DNA of 64,000 nt from Enterobacter dykesii (GTDB taxonomy: Bacteria; Pseudomonadota; Gammaproteobacteria; Enterobacterales; Enterobacteriaceae): contig NZ_CP126604.1 of assembly GCF_008364625.2 (NCBI RefSeq), forward strand, positions 1,178,001 to 1,242,000, given 5' to 3'. Numbering within the stretch: position 1 is the first letter of the stretch; each line of letters begins with the position of its first letter. Shown one piece after another: positions 39,284 to 49,020 of the stretch. A program made the translations under genes and the position numbers. Below the pieces are notes generated by a model. The model ran no database searches, had not been told where the DNA came from, and saw only the letters and a list, made by a program, of their open reading frames with translations.

Positions 39284-40504
39284 TCAACTTTCCAGCAAAT
39301 GCTGCAGCAGAATTCCGTTGAGCATGGCGCGTTTGACCAGCGCGAACGCGCCAATCGCCGAGCGATGATCAAGCTTTGAACGAACCACCGGGAGGTTCTG
39401 GCGGAATGCTTTCAGCGCCTGGGTGTTAATACAGCCTTCAATGGCGGGGAGCAGCACCTTTTCCGCCTCCACAATTTCACCGGCGATCACCACTTTTTGC
39501 GGATTAAACAGGTTAATGGCGATGGCGATGGTTTTCCCCAGATGGCGTCCTACCTGCTCAATCACTTCACAGGCCAGCGCGTCGCCCTTATTGGCGGCTT
39601 TGCAGATGGTGCCTATCTTGCAATCGTCCAGCGTGACGCGGCTTTGATAACCCTGCTCAAGGAGATGGCGAACGCGCTGCTCGATAGCGGTGTTAGCCGC
39701 GATGGTTTCAAGGCAGCCGAAGTTGCCGCAGTGGCAGCGCTCCCCGAGAGGCTCGACCTGAATGTGACCGATCTCGCCGACGTTACCGTTTCGACCAATA
39801 AAAATACGGCCGTTAGAGATAATACCGGCGCCCGTTCCTCGGTGAACGCGCACCAGAATAGAGTCTTCACAGTCCTGGCTCGCACCAAAGTAGTGCTCTG
39901 CCAGCGCCAGAGAGCGAATGTCGTGGCCCACGAAGCAGGTCACCTTAAAACGCTTTTCCAGCGCGTCAACCAGCCCCCAGTTTTCAACCTGAATATGCGG
40001 CATATAGCGGATCACGCCGCTTTCCGGGTCGACCAGGCCGGGCAGAATCACGGAGATGGCAATGAGTTCACGGATCTTGCGCTGACAGCTTTCAATAAAC
40101 TGCGCGATGGTATTCAGCAGCGCATGCTCCAGCGTTTCCTGAGTGCGCTCCGGAAGAGGGTAGTGCTCTTCCGCAATCGCTTTACTGCTCAGATCGTACA
40201 GCGTGAGCGTGGTGTCATGACGGCCCAGACGGACGCCAATGGCCTGAAAATTGCGGGTTTCGGTAATAATGGAGATGGCGCGGCGGCCCCCGGTGGAGGC
40301 CTGCTGATCGACTTCTTTGATCAGACCGCGCTCAATGAGCTGGCGGGTAATTTTTGTCACGCTGGCGGGAGCAAGCTGGCTCTGTTCGGCTATCTGAATT
40401 CGCGAGATGGGTCCGTGCTGGTCAATCAGGCGGTATACCGCCGCACTGTTAAGTTGTTTAACGAGATCGACATTACCGATTTGAGCTTGTCCGCCAGGTG
40501 TCAT
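39284..40504 (-). CDS. nagC: N-acetylglucosamine repressor NagC
   Basis: A ROK-family repressor of 406 residues. A winged helix-turn-helix (about 15-70, SRIQIAEQSQLAPASVTKITRQ region) is followed by a ROK sugar-binding domain with the zinc motif CHCGNFGC. It is released from DNA by GlcNAc-6-phosphate. It controls nagE-nagBACD and chiPQ, both in this window with matching operators. It is 9 bp past nagA. Confidence 0.97.
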   Translation of the reverse strand: MTPGGQAQIGNVDLVKQLNSAAVYRLIDQHGPISRIQIAEQSQLAPASVTKITRQLIERGLIKEVDQQASTGGRRAISIITETRNFQAIGVRLGRHDTTLTLYDLSSKAIAEEHYPLPERTQETLEHALLNTIAQFIESCQRKIRELIAISVILPGLVDPESGVIRYMPHIQVENWGLVDALEKRFKVTCFVGHDIRSLALAEHYFGASQDCEDSILVRVHRGTGAGIISNGRIFIGRNGNVGEIGHIQVEPLGERCHCGNFGCLETIAANTAIEQRVRHLLEQGYQSRVTLDDCKIGTICKAANKGDALACEVIEQVGRHLGKTIAIAINLFNPQKVVIAGEIVEAEKVLLPAIEGCINTQALKAFRQNLPVVRSKLDHRSAIGAFALVKRAMLNGILLQHLLES

Positions 40505-40512
40505 ACTTTTAC

Positions 40513-41661
40513 TTACTCAGTGACGACCTCGTTACCATTAACGATGGTCTTAATAATTTTATAATCGTGTGTGAATGCCGTCAGGTTTGCAACCATACCT
40601 GGTGCAATTCCGCCGAGCTGTTTATCCACGCCCATTGCGCGCGCCGGATAAAGGGTTGCCATACGCAGGACTTCATCAAGCGCAATCCCGCAATGTTCAA
40701 CCAGGTTACGCACCCCTTCAATCATGGTTAAAGAGGAACCACTCAGCGTACCGTTTTCATCCACACACAGTCCATTGCGGTAGTATATTGTTTTACCGGC
40801 AAAAATGAACTGCTCAATATTTGCACCTGCAGGTGCGGTGGCATCCGTCACCAGACAAAGCTTGTCACCTTTCAGCCGCTTAGCGTTGCGAATGTTGGTA
40901 TAATCGACGTGTAAGCCGTCAGCAATAATGCCGCAGTAGACGTCTGGCTCATCCAGAATCGCCCCGACCAGACCCGGTTCACGGCCTGTGATATATGGCA
41001 TGGCGTTGTAAAGGTGCGTTGCGAAGGTAATGCCCGCGCGGAAACCGGCTTTCGCTTCTTTCAGCGTCGCGTTTGAGTGGCCTGCTGAAACGATAATCCC
41101 GGCACCAGCCAGTTTGCTGATCACATCCGTACCCGCCATTTCGGGCGCCAGCGTCACTTTGGTGATCACATCGGCGTTTGCACACAGGTAGTCAACCAGC
41201 TCCGCATCCGGTTTACGCACATAATTCGGGTTATGCGTTCCTTTCTTGACCATATTTAGCCATGGCCCTTCAAGATGAAGACCCAGCGCCTGGTTAGGAT
41301 GTTTGGCCAGGTATTCGCGCATCACGCGGATACCCTGCTTCATGAGGTCATCACTGCTGGTGATGAGCGTTGGCAAATAGCTGGTGCAGCCCGATTTCTC
41401 GTTGGCTTTCTGCATGATCTCCAGCGTTTCGACCGTCACCGCATCCGCGGTGTCATTGAATTGCACACCGCCGCAGCCGTTGAGCTGTACGTCGATGAAA
41501 CCGGGGGAGATTACTGCTCCATTGAGTGAGCGCTGTTCAATCTCCGGCGGCAGTTCTGCCAGCGGGCAAACACGTTCAATCAGGCCATCAGCGATAACAA
41601 TCGCATGGTCATCCAGAATGTCATGGCCGGTATAAATCCGACCGTGGGTTAAAGCGTACAT
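40513..41661 (-). CDS. nagA: N-acetylglucosamine-6-phosphate deacetylase NagA
   Basis: Removes acetate from GlcNAc-6-P to give GlcN-6-P for NagB. A TIM-barrel amidohydrolase of 382 residues. Metal ligands are visible in GLHLEGPW, in SAGHSNA and in ATHLYNAM, with the catalytic Asp in [11 protein letters not shown] hairpin with a U-tract separates it from nagB. Confidence 0.97.
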   Translation of the reverse strand: MYALTHGRIYTGHDILDDHAIVIADGLIERVCPLAELPPEIEQRSLNGAVISPGFIDVQLNGCGGVQFNDTADAVTVETLEIMQKANEKSGCTSYLPTLITSSDDLMKQGIRVMREYLAKHPNQALGLHLEGPWLNMVKKGTHNPNYVRKPDAELVDYLCANADVITKVTLAPEMAGTDVISKLAGAGIIVSAGHSNATLKEAKAGFRAGITFATHLYNAMPYITGREPGLVGAILDEPDVYCGIIADGLHVDYTNIRNAKRLKGDKLCLVTDATAPAGANIEQFIFAGKTIYYRNGLCVDENGTLSGSSLTMIEGVRNLVEHCGIALDEVLRMATLYPARAMGVDKQLGGIAPGMVANLTAFTHDYKIIKTIVNGNEVVTE

Positions 41662-41675
41662 AACGACCCCCGGTT

Positions 41676-41708
41676 AAAAAAAGCGGCCGCCTCTTGATGA
41701 AGAGGCGG
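41676..41708 (-). terminator. Attenuator-like hairpin between nagB and nagA
   Basis: CCGCCTCTT / AAGAGGCGG with a 4-base loop, 8 bases past the nagB stop. A run of seven Us follows, but four bases after the stem, so termination should be partial and would lower nagACD relative to nagB. Confidence 0.5.
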
Positions 41709-41716
41709 TTATTCAA

Positions 41717-42517
41717 TTACAGACCTTTGATGTTCTCGGCTTCTAACTCGTTAAAGTATTTCAGCGTCTTTACCTTCAGCTCCATCGTGGACGGTTCGTC
41801 GCAGACGATGACTGATTTCGGATGCAGCTGCAGGCAGCTGATGGTCCACATGTGGTTTACGTTGCCTTCAACGGCAGCCTGGAGCGCTTGCGCTTTCACG
41901 CCACCCAGCACCAGAATCATCACTTCTTCGGCATCCAGCAGGGTGCCCACGCCAACGGTCAGGGCGTATTTTGGAACCTGGTTAACATCGCCATCAAAGA
42001 AGCGGGAGTTTGCCACGCGCGTGTCATGGGTCAGCGTTTTAATACGGGTGCGGGAAGCCAGAGATGACGCCGGTTCGTTAAACGCGATATGACCATCATT
42101 GCCTACACCACCCATGAACAGGTGGATCTTACCGTAAGAACGGATTTTTTCTTCATACTGACGGCATTCTGCGTCAATATCAGGCGCGTTTCCATTCAGC
42201 AGGTTAATATTTTCAGATGGAATATCAACGTGATCAAAGAAATTGCGGTGCATAAAGCTATGGTAGCTTTCCGGATGGTCTTTCGGTAAGCCAACGTATT
42301 CATCCATATTGAAGGTCACAACATGTTTGAAGCTAACCTGGCCTGCTTTATGCATCTCAACCAGTGCCTTATAGGCTGTCAGCGGCGTGCCGCCTGTCGG
42401 AAGTCCAAGAACGAAAGGACGATCGGCGGTCGGTTTAAAGGCGTTAATACGGTTAACGATATGGCGAGCGGCCCATTTACCGACTTGTTCAGCAGTTGCC
42501 AGGGGAATCAGTCTCAT
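41717..42517 (-). CDS. nagB: Glucosamine-6-phosphate deaminase NagB
   Basis: Converts GlcN-6-P to fructose-6-P and ammonia. 266 residues, allosterically activated by GlcNAc-6-P in E. coli. Active-site sequences include FNMDEYVGL and [11 protein letters not shown]. It is divergent from nagE and shares its control region. Confidence 0.97.
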   Translation of the reverse strand: MRLIPLATAEQVGKWAARHIVNRINAFKPTADRPFVLGLPTGGTPLTAYKALVEMHKAGQVSFKHVVTFNMDEYVGLPKDHPESYHSFMHRNFFDHVDIPSENINLLNGNAPDIDAECRQYEEKIRSYGKIHLFMGGVGNDGHIAFNEPASSLASRTRIKTLTHDTRVANSRFFDGDVNQVPKYALTVGVGTLLDAEEVMILVLGGVKAQALQAAVEGNVNHMWTISCLQLHPKSVIVCDEPSTMELKVKTLKYFNELEAENIKGL

Positions 42518-42617
42518 TGTTCACCTCAAGAGTTAAAGTAGAAGAGTGGGCGGATGGCTATCGGAACCTGATACTTAAGCGTAACCTGGAAACTTTCAGG
42601 CCGGATCAATCCGTCTT

Positions 42618-42639
42618 GATTTTTTGAATGATAAAATAA
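42618..42639. promoter_or_regulatory. NagC operator on the nagB side
   Basis: GATTTTTTGAATGATAAAAT and the next bases match the E. coli NagC site of the same region (TTATTTTATCATTC on the other strand). It lies about 100 bp from the nagB start. Confidence 0.65.
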
Positions 42640-42684
42640 GTTTTCGCTGTTAGCCAGTATAAGGGAGGGTGAATAACGATATTT

Positions 42685-42700
42685 GGTGACAAAAATCACA
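42685..42700. promoter_or_regulatory. CRP site between nagE and nagB
   Basis: GGTGA-N6-TCACA, one mismatch from the CRP consensus, between the two NagC operators as in E. coli. Confidence 0.7.
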
Positions 42701-42712
42701 AAAAGTACGCGT

Positions 42713-42733
42713 TTAATTTGCGATACGAATTAA
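42713..42733. promoter_or_regulatory. NagC operator on the nagE side
   Basis: The AT-rich inverted repeat TTAATT ... CGAATTAA spans 21 bp. Its centre is about 95 bp from the nagB-side operator, near nine helical turns, so NagC could loop the DNA as in E. coli. The motif is weaker than the other site. Confidence 0.5.
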
Positions 42734-42845
42734 TTTTTCACACACTCACAATGCCAGTGAAGCATCAACTGTATCTATAGTTCGTGACACAATAAAAAAC
42801 AGAGCTGAGAACATGCCTTAAACGGGGTCTCATAGGGGGAAGAAA

Positions 42846-44867
42846 GTGAGTATTCTAGGTTATTTACAAAAGGTTGGTCGCGCACTTATGGTGCCGGTCG
42901 CCACGCTGCCTGCCGCAGCCATCCTGATGGGTGTCGGCTACTGGATCGACCCCAACGGCTGGGGTAATACCAGCGCGCTGGCGGCGTTCTTTATCAAGTC
43001 AGGTTCCGCCATTATCGACAACATGTCCGTGTTGTTCGCGATTGGTGTGGCTTACGGTATGTCTAAAGACAAAGACGGTGCCGCTGCGCTGACCGGTTTT
43101 GTCGGTTTCCTCGTGTTAACCACCCTCTGCTCGCCAGCAGCGGTGGCCATGATCCAAAAAATTCCGGCGGACCAGGTTCCGGCGGCATTCGGGAAGATCA
43201 GCAACCAGTTTGTCGGTATCCTTGTGGGTATCATCTCCGCCGAACTGTATAACCGCTTCAGCAGCGTAGAGCTGCCAAAAGCGCTCTCCTTCTTTAGCGG
43301 TCGCCGCCTGGTTCCTATCCTGACCTCGTTTGTGATGATCGTTGTCGCGTTCATCATGATGTACGTCTGGCCAATGATCTTCGACGGTCTGGTGAACTTC
43401 GGTGAGCACATCCAGAAACTGGGCTCCGTCGGTGCAGGCGTGTACGCGTTCTTCAACCGTCTGCTGATCCCGGTCGGTCTGCACCACGCGCTGAACTCCG
43501 TATTCTGGTTCGACGTTGCCGGTATTAACGATATCCCTAACTTCCTGGGTGGCGCACAGTCCATCGAAGCAGGTAAAGCGGTTGTCGGTATCACCGGTCG
43601 TTACCAGGCGGGCTTCTTCCCGATCATGATGTTTGGTCTGCCGGGTGCTGCGCTGGCTATCTACCACTGCGCACGTCCAGAGAATAAAGCGAAAGTGCTG
43701 GGTATCATGATGGCGGGGGCGTTTGCGGCCTTCTTCACCGGTATTACCGAGCCGCTGGAGTTCTCCTTCATGTTCGTGGCGCCGGTTCTGTATGTGATCC
43801 ACGCCGTGCTGACCGGTATCTCCGTGTTCATCGCTGCCAGCATGCACTGGATTGCCGGTTTCGGCTTCAGCGCCGGTCTGGTGGATATGGTGCTTTCGTC
43901 CCGTAACCCGCTGGCGACCCACTGGTGGATGCTGATCCCGCAAGGTCTGGTGTTCTTCGCGATCTACTACGTAGTGTTCCGTTTCACTATCACCAAATTC
44001 AACCTGATGACCCCGGGTCGTGAACTGGCCGTGGCCGGTAGCGAAGCGGATGGTCAGGATGTGAACGTGAGCGGTGCTCAGGATCAGGACGTATCAGGTC
44101 TGGCGCGTCAGTACATCGCCGCTATCGGCGGTTCTGATAACCTGACCGGTATCGACGCCTGTATCACTCGTCTGCGTCTGAACGTCAAAGACTCTTCCCT
44201 GGTGAACGAAGCGCTGGCCAAACGTCTGGGTGCTTCCGGCGTTATCCGCCTGAACAAAACCAGCGTGCAGATTATCGTTGGCTTCGTGGCAGAGAAAATT
44301 GCTAACGCCATGAAAACCACTGGTCCGGTAGCCGCAGCAGAAGCTTCTGCCGCACCTGCCGCCGCGCCAGCGGCCGCAAAACCGCAGGCGGTACCGAACG
44401 CCAAAACGGTAGCCGCGCTGGTTTCACCGGTAACCGGTGAAGTCGTTGCGATTGAGCAGGTGCCTGACGAAGCCTTCGCCAGCAAAGCGGTTGGTGACGG
44501 TGTGGCGGTGAAACCAACGGACAAAACCGTTGTGTCTCCGGCGGCCGGTACCATCGTGAAAATCTTCAACACCAACCACGCGTTCTGCCTCGAAACCGAA
44601 AATGGCGCGGAGATCGTTGTCCATATGGGTATCGATACCGTTGCGCTGAACGGTCAGGGCTTTACTCGCCTGGTGGAAGAGGGCGCTGAAGTGGTGGCCG
44701 GGCAGCCGATTCTGGAAATGGATCTGGACTTCCTGAACGCCAACGCGCGCTCCATGATAAGCCCGGTCGTTTGCAGCAACATCGACGACTTCAGTGGCCT
44801 GGTCATTCAGGCGAAAGGTCAGGTTGTTGCGGGTCAAACACCGCTGTACGAGATTAAAGGCAAGTAA
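42846..44867 (+). CDS. nagE: N-acetylglucosamine PTS permease NagE (EIICBA)
   Basis: Imports and phosphorylates GlcNAc. 673 residues from a GTG start. Domains in order: membrane IIC (about 1-390), IIB with phosphocysteine Cys439 in GIDACITRLR, an Ala/Pro-rich linker (about 495-525), and IIA with phosphohistidine His593 in VVHMGIDTV. It is about 25 residues longer than I recall for E. coli; the IIC-IIB region and the linker are likely places for the extra length. Confidence 0.97.
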   Translation: MSILGYLQKVGRALMVPVATLPAAAILMGVGYWIDPNGWGNTSALAAFFIKSGSAIIDNMSVLFAIGVAYGMSKDKDGAAALTGFVGFLVLTTLCSPAAVAMIQKIPADQVPAAFGKISNQFVGILVGIISAELYNRFSSVELPKALSFFSGRRLVPILTSFVMIVVAFIMMYVWPMIFDGLVNFGEHIQKLGSVGAGVYAFFNRLLIPVGLHHALNSVFWFDVAGINDIPNFLGGAQSIEAGKAVVGITGRYQAGFFPIMMFGLPGAALAIYHCARPENKAKVLGIMMAGAFAAFFTGITEPLEFSFMFVAPVLYVIHAVLTGISVFIAASMHWIAGFGFSAGLVDMVLSSRNPLATHWWMLIPQGLVFFAIYYVVFRFTITKFNLMTPGRELAVAGSEADGQDVNVSGAQDQDVSGLARQYIAAIGGSDNLTGIDACITRLRLNVKDSSLVNEALAKRLGASGVIRLNKTSVQIIVGFVAEKIANAMKTTGPVAAAEASAAPAAAPAAAKPQAVPNAKTVAALVSPVTGEVVAIEQVPDEAFASKAVGDGVAVKPTDKTVVSPAAGTIVKIFNTNHAFCLETENGAEIVVHMGIDTVALNGQGFTRLVEEGAEVVAGQPILEMDLDFLNANARSMISPVVCSNIDDFSGLVIQAKGQVVAGQTPLYEIKGK

Positions 44868-44892
44868 TCGCTCCTGAGTAGAGTCATGCCTT

Positions 44893-44927
44893 AAGCGGCG
44901 GGGGATATCCTCCGCCGCTTTTTTTTG
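44893..44927 (+). terminator. Intrinsic terminator of nagE
   Basis: AAGCGGCGG / CCGCCGCTT stem with a T-run, 25 bp past the nagE stop. Confidence 0.92.
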
Positions 44928-45036
44928 CAGCAAAAGCCCCCAATATTTTCTTCAGAGACGTTTTAAGGGTTGTCACTACGTCCGGCTTATAAGATCATAT
45001 GCCGTTATACGTTGTTTACGCTTTGAGGAATCCACG

Positions 45037-46704
45037 ATGAGTGAGGCAGAAGCCCGCCCGAGTAACTTTATTCGTCAGATCATCGATGAAGATCTGGCCA
45101 GTGGTAAGCACACCACAATTCATACCCGTTTCCCGCCGGAGCCGAACGGCTACCTGCATATCGGGCATGCGAAGTCCATCTGCCTGAACTTTGGCATTGC
45201 GCAAGACTACCAGGGACAGTGCAACCTGCGTTTCGATGACACCAACCCAGTAAAAGAAGACATCGAATACGTTGAGTCCATCAAGAACGACGTGCAATGG
45301 TTGGGCTTCAACTGGTCTGGCGATATCTGCTACTCCTCTGACTATTTTGATCAGCTGTACGCCTACGCGGTTGAACTGATCAATAAAGGTCTGGCGTACG
45401 TTGACGAACTGTCTGCTGATGAAATCCGTGAATATCGCGGTACGCTGACCGCGCCGGGCAAAAACAGCCCGTTCCGCGATCGCAGCGTGGAAGAGAACCT
45501 GGCGCTGTTTGAAAAAATGCGTGCCGGTGGCTTCGAAGAAGGCAAAGCGTGCCTGCGTGCCAAAATCGACATGGCGTCTCCGTTCATCGTGATGCGCGAT
45601 CCGGTGCTGTACCGCATTAAGTTTGCGGAACACCACCAGACCGGCAACAAGTGGTGCATCTACCCGATGTACGACTTTACCCACTGCATCAGCGATGCGC
45701 TGGAAGGCATTACGCACTCCCTGTGTACGCTGGAGTTCCAGGACAACCGTCGTCTGTACGACTGGGTGCTGGATAACATCACCATTCCTGTGCATCCACG
45801 CCAGTACGAGTTCTCTCGTCTGAATCTGGAATACACCGTGATGTCCAAGCGTAAGCTGAACCTGCTGGTGACCGACAAGCACGTTGAAGGCTGGGATGAC
45901 CCACGTATGCCGACCATCTCCGGTCTGCGCCGCCGTGGTTACACTGCTGCCTCTATTCGTGAGTTCTGCAAACGCATTGGCGTGACCAAGCAGGACAACA
46001 CCATCGAGATGGCTTCCCTTGAATCCTGCATTCGCGAAGACCTCAACGAAAACGCCCCGCGCGCGATGGCCGTTATCGACCCGGTGAAACTGGTTATCGA
46101 AAACTATCCGCAGGGTGAAAGCGAGCTGGTCTCCATGCCTAACCATCCGAACAAACCGGAAATGGGTAGCCGTGACGTGCCGTTCAGCGGTGAGATCTGG
46201 ATTGACCGCGCTGACTTCCGCGAAGAAGCCAACAAGCAGTACAAGCGTCTGGTGCTGGGAAAAGAAGTGCGTCTGCGTAATGCCTACGTCATCAAAGCCG
46301 AGCGCGTAGAGAAAGATGCGGAAGGGAATATCACCACCATCTTCTGTTCCTATGACGCTGAAACGCTGAGCAAAGATCCGGCGGATGGCCGCAAGGTGAA
46401 AGGCGTTATTCACTGGGTGAGCGCTTCCCACGCGCTGCCGGTAGAAATTCGTCTGTACGATCGTCTGTTCAGCGTGCCTAACCCAGGTGCAGCGGAAGAC
46501 TTCCTGGCGACCATCAACCCGGAATCTCTGGTGATCAAGCAGGGTTATGCGGAGCCTTCTCTGAAAGCCGCTGAAGCGGGCAAAGCGTTCCAGTTCGAAC
46601 GTGAAGGTTACTTCTGCCTGGACAGCCGTTACAGCACGGCGGAAAAACCGGTATTTAACCGTACCGTAGGTCTGCGTGATACCTGGACGAAGATCGGCGA
46701 ATAA
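45037..46704 (+). CDS. glnS: Glutaminyl-tRNA synthetase
   Basis: A class Ic synthetase, 555 residues. The HIGH motif is in YLHIGHAKS and the KMSKS-type loop is VMSKRK. The C-terminal beta-barrels recognise the anticodon. It charges the four Gln tRNAs encoded 9 kb away in this window. A GAGGAA site precedes the ATG. Confidence 0.98.
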   Translation: MSEAEARPSNFIRQIIDEDLASGKHTTIHTRFPPEPNGYLHIGHAKSICLNFGIAQDYQGQCNLRFDDTNPVKEDIEYVESIKNDVQWLGFNWSGDICYSSDYFDQLYAYAVELINKGLAYVDELSADEIREYRGTLTAPGKNSPFRDRSVEENLALFEKMRAGGFEEGKACLRAKIDMASPFIVMRDPVLYRIKFAEHHQTGNKWCIYPMYDFTHCISDALEGITHSLCTLEFQDNRRLYDWVLDNITIPVHPRQYEFSRLNLEYTVMSKRKLNLLVTDKHVEGWDDPRMPTISGLRRRGYTAASIREFCKRIGVTKQDNTIEMASLESCIREDLNENAPRAMAVIDPVKLVIENYPQGESELVSMPNHPNKPEMGSRDVPFSGEIWIDRADFREEANKQYKRLVLGKEVRLRNAYVIKAERVEKDAEGNITTIFCSYDAETLSKDPADGRKVKGVIHWVSASHALPVEIRLYDRLFSVPNPGAAEDFLATINPESLVIKQGYAEPSLKAAEAGKAFQFEREGYFCLDSRYSTAEKPVFNRTVGLRDTWTKIGE

Positions 46705-46730
46705 TATTGCTGGTCTGGTCAATGAGAGAC

Positions 46731-46758
46731 AAACGCCGCACTATGCGGCGTTTTTTTA
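46731..46758 (+). terminator. Intrinsic terminator of glnS
   Basis: AAACGCCGC / GCGGCGTTT with a 5-base loop and a T-run, 26 bp past the glnS stop. Confidence 0.92.
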
Positions 46759-46760
46759 TT

Positions 46761-46975
46761 TAGCGATCAGGGTATTAAGGCAGGACCTAAACAGGCGTCA
46801 TAAAAATATCAGGTCAATGAGGTGCTACTTATTTTTCAAAAAAAAAGTTCGTGTCATTACGGAAATTAAAAAGGTTATAAAAAAAGGAGAATGTTCCACG
46901 TCTAGTCACTGAAATACCTGATAATTCCCCGCCATTTCTCGCCTCCCCATAAATGTTACAAAGCACTACCAATTA
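46761..46975. other. AT-rich region upstream of chiP, no firm gene
   Basis: Between the glnS terminator and the chiP control region I see no supported gene. A 31-codon frame (46817-46912) is possible but has no recognisable features beyond lysine richness. Confidence 0.5.
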
Positions 46976-46991
46976 TGTGCACTTCGTCATA
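46976..46991 (+). promoter_or_regulatory. Weak CRP-like site upstream of chiP
   Basis: TGTGC-N6-TCATA has one mismatch in each half of the CRP consensus, about 160 bp before chiP. Chitoporin expression in E. coli is under CRP and NagC control, which makes a site here plausible. Confidence 0.35.
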
Positions 46992-47021
46992 ATCCTGACT
47001 TTTGTCAGCTAAAAAGCATTG

Positions 47022-47044
47022 ATAATTCGCGTCGCGAAAAATAA
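47022..47044 (+). promoter_or_regulatory. NagC operator upstream of chiP
   Basis: ATAATTCGCG-T-CGCGAA followed by AAATAA is an inverted repeat of the NagC type (TTTTTCGC...GCGAATTA on the other strand). E. coli chiPQ is known to be repressed by NagC. Confidence 0.6.
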
Positions 47045-47133
47045 CCTAAGGACGGTAGTTAATTCGAGGGTATTTAAAGCTACCCCTGACCATTTGGTCT
47101 TTTTTATTTACGCCGCTTCAGGCGTTTTAATTC

Positions 47134-47146
47134 GTCAAAGAGGAAT
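47134..47146 (+). promoter_or_regulatory. ChiX sRNA target over the chiP ribosome binding site
   Basis: GTCAAAGAGGAAT is the exact complement of the ATTCCTCTTTGAC seed of the sRNA ChiX as I recall it. It covers the Shine-Dalgarno AGAGGAA, so ChiX pairing would block chiP translation and, in E. coli, trigger early termination. Confidence 0.75.
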
Positions 47147-47151
47147 AATCT

Positions 47152-48549
47152 ATGCGTACGTTCAGTGGCAAACGTAGTGCGCTGGCGCTGGCTATTGCCG
47201 GTGTGACAGCAATGTCGGGCCTGGTGATGACACCAGAGGCGAAAGCGGCGGGCTTCATCGATGATTCTACCCTCACGGGCGGTATTTATTACTGGCAGCG
47301 TGAACGTGACCGTAAAGACGTCACTGAAGATAAATACAAAACCAACCTTTCTCACTCCACCTGGAACGCCAACCTGGACTTCCAGTCAGGCTATGCCGCA
47401 GATATGTTCGGTCTGGATATTGCTGCGTTCACCGCGATTGAAATGGCGGAAAACGGCGACAGCGCCCACCCGAACGAAATTGCCTTCTCCTCCAGTAATA
47501 AAGCCTATAAAGAAGACTGGTCCGGGGATAAGAGCGGCATCAGCCTTTACAAAGCCGCCGCAAAATTTAAATACGGTCCGGTTTGGGCGCGCGGTGGTTA
47601 TATTCAGCCAACCGGTCAGACTCTGTTAGCACCGCACTGGAGCTTTATGCCGGGTACCTATCAGGGTGCAGAAGCCGGGGCGAACTTTGACTACGGTGAT
47701 GCGGGTGCGTTGAGCTTCTCCTACATGTGGACCAACGAGTACAAAGCACCGTGGCACATCGAAATGGACAAGTTCTACCAGAACGATAAAAAAACCAAAG
47801 TCGATTACCTGCACTCGTTGGGCGCGAAGTACGACTTCAAAAACGATCTGGTGCTGGAAGCGGCATTTGGTCAGGCGCAGGGCTATATCGATCAGTACTT
47901 TGCCAAGGCCAGCTATAAATTCGATGTCGCGGGTAGCCCGCTGAGCACCAGCTACCAGTTCTACGGTACGCGCGACAAAGTCAGCAACGGTGGCGTCAAC
48001 GATATTTATGACGGCACCGCGTGGCTGCAGGCGTTAACCTTCGGCTACAAGGTCGGTCAGGTTGATTTGCGTCTGGAAGGTACATGGGTGAAGGCGGAAG
48101 GGCAGCAGGGCTACTTCCTGCAGCGTATGACCCCGACCTACGCCTCATCCAACGGTCGTCTTGATATCTGGTGGGATAACCGCTCAGACTTCAACGCCGA
48201 CGGCGAGAAAGCGGTCTTCTTTGGCGCAATGTATGACCTGAAAAACTGGAACCTGCCTGGCTGGGCGGTGGGCGCTTCTTACGCTTACGCCTGGGACGCA
48301 AAACCTGCCGATATGGCCACGCCGGATGCATACTACGATCCCAACTATCGCCTGAAAGAGTCTGCGTACAGCCTCGATGCTATCTATACCCTGCAGGATG
48401 GCCGCGCGAAAGGCACAATGTTCAAACTGCACTTCACTCAGTATGACAACCACTCAGATATCCCGAGCTATGCAGGCGGTTACGGCAACATCTTCCAGGA
48501 TGAGCGTGACGTGAAATTCATGGTTATCGCCCCATTCACCATCTTCTGA
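47152..48549 (+). CDS. chiP: Chitoporin ChiP
   Basis: An OprD-family outer-membrane porin for chito-oligosaccharides, 465 residues. The signal peptide runs to about residue 32 (TPEAKAA). The mature protein is rich in alternating aromatic beta-strands and ends with the aromatic MVIAPFTIF. It is followed by chiQ. Control by NagC and ChiX is predicted from the leader. Confidence 0.96.
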   Translation: MRTFSGKRSALALAIAGVTAMSGLVMTPEAKAAGFIDDSTLTGGIYYWQRERDRKDVTEDKYKTNLSHSTWNANLDFQSGYAADMFGLDIAAFTAIEMAENGDSAHPNEIAFSSSNKAYKEDWSGDKSGISLYKAAAKFKYGPVWARGGYIQPTGQTLLAPHWSFMPGTYQGAEAGANFDYGDAGALSFSYMWTNEYKAPWHIEMDKFYQNDKKTKVDYLHSLGAKYDFKNDLVLEAAFGQAQGYIDQYFAKASYKFDVAGSPLSTSYQFYGTRDKVSNGGVNDIYDGTAWLQALTFGYKVGQVDLRLEGTWVKAEGQQGYFLQRMTPTYASSNGRLDIWWDNRSDFNADGEKAVFFGAMYDLKNWNLPGWAVGASYAYAWDAKPADMATPDAYYDPNYRLKESAYSLDAIYTLQDGRAKGTMFKLHFTQYDNHSDIPSYAGGYGNIFQDERDVKFMVIAPFTIF

Positions 48550-48557
48550 TGAACGCC

Positions 48558-48579
48558 CCGGCGGGCCGAGTCCCGCCGG
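48558..48579 (+). other. Stem-loop between chiP and chiQ
   Basis: CCGGCGGG / CCCGCCGG with a 6-base loop, ending 14 bases before the chiQ ATG. There is no T-run, so it is probably a translation or stability element rather than a terminator. Confidence 0.6.
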
Positions 48580-48593
48580 TATGGAGACTGCAT

Positions 48594-48926
48594 ATGATGA
48601 AAAAAATCGTAATCGTCGCGTTGCTGGCATCAGGGCTGGTGGCGTGTGCTCAGAGTGAGGCGCCGAAAGAGGACTCCCGTCTGAAGGAGGCCTATAGCGC
48701 CTGTATAAATACTGCGGAAGGATCGCCGGAGAAAATTCAAGCCTGTCAGAGCGTGCTGAACGTGCTGAAGAAAGAGAAAGCGCACGAGCAGTTCGCGACG
48801 CAGGAGAACGTCCGCGTAATGGATTACCAGGCCTGTATCCAGGCGCGTAAAACCGGTAACGATCAGGAAGTTGCGAAGCGTTGCGACCAGATTTGGAAAG
48901 AAATACGAAGCAATAACAGTAACTAA
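48594..48926 (+). CDS. chiQ: Lipoprotein ChiQ
   Basis: A 110-residue lipoprotein encoded after chitoporin. The signal peptide ends at lipobox GLVAC (Cys18). The rest is charged, with four conserved cysteines probably in two disulfides. The biochemical role is unknown. The ATGATG start has GGAG about 6-9 bases upstream. Confidence 0.9.
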   Translation: MMKKIVIVALLASGLVACAQSEAPKEDSRLKEAYSACINTAEGSPEKIQACQSVLNVLKKEKAHEQFATQENVRVMDYQACIQARKTGNDQEVAKRCDQIWKEIRSNNSN

Positions 48927-48940
48927 TTCGCTGTTATCAT

Positions 48941-48973
48941 GCCCGGTGGCGCTGCGCTTACCGGGCTTTTTTC
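48941..48973 (+). terminator. REP-like terminator after chiQ
   Basis: GCCCGGT ... ACCGGGC with an inner GCGCTGCGC pairing and six Ts after it, 14 bp past chiQ. The GCCCGGTGGCGCTGCGC core is of the REP type. Confidence 0.8.
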
Positions 48974-48977
48974 AGGC

Positions 48978-49004
48978 AAAAAAAAGCCAACCTTGCGGCT
49001 GGCT
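48978..49004 (-). terminator. Intrinsic terminator of fur
   Basis: AGCCAACC / GGCTGGCT (one mismatch) with a 4-base loop and seven Us on the minus strand, 16 bp past the fur stop. Confidence 0.85.
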
Positions 49005-49020
49005 CAGAGTATGAATCTTA

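Noticed and set aside
45016..46722. A 568-codon minus-strand frame over the whole of glnS
   Set aside because: It mirrors glnS codon structure and has no independent start signal or family similarity.
46817..46912. A 31-codon lysine-rich frame in the glnS-chiP gap
   Set aside because: It has only a short AGG upstream, low complexity and no recognisable feature; in AT-rich sequence such a frame is expected by chance.
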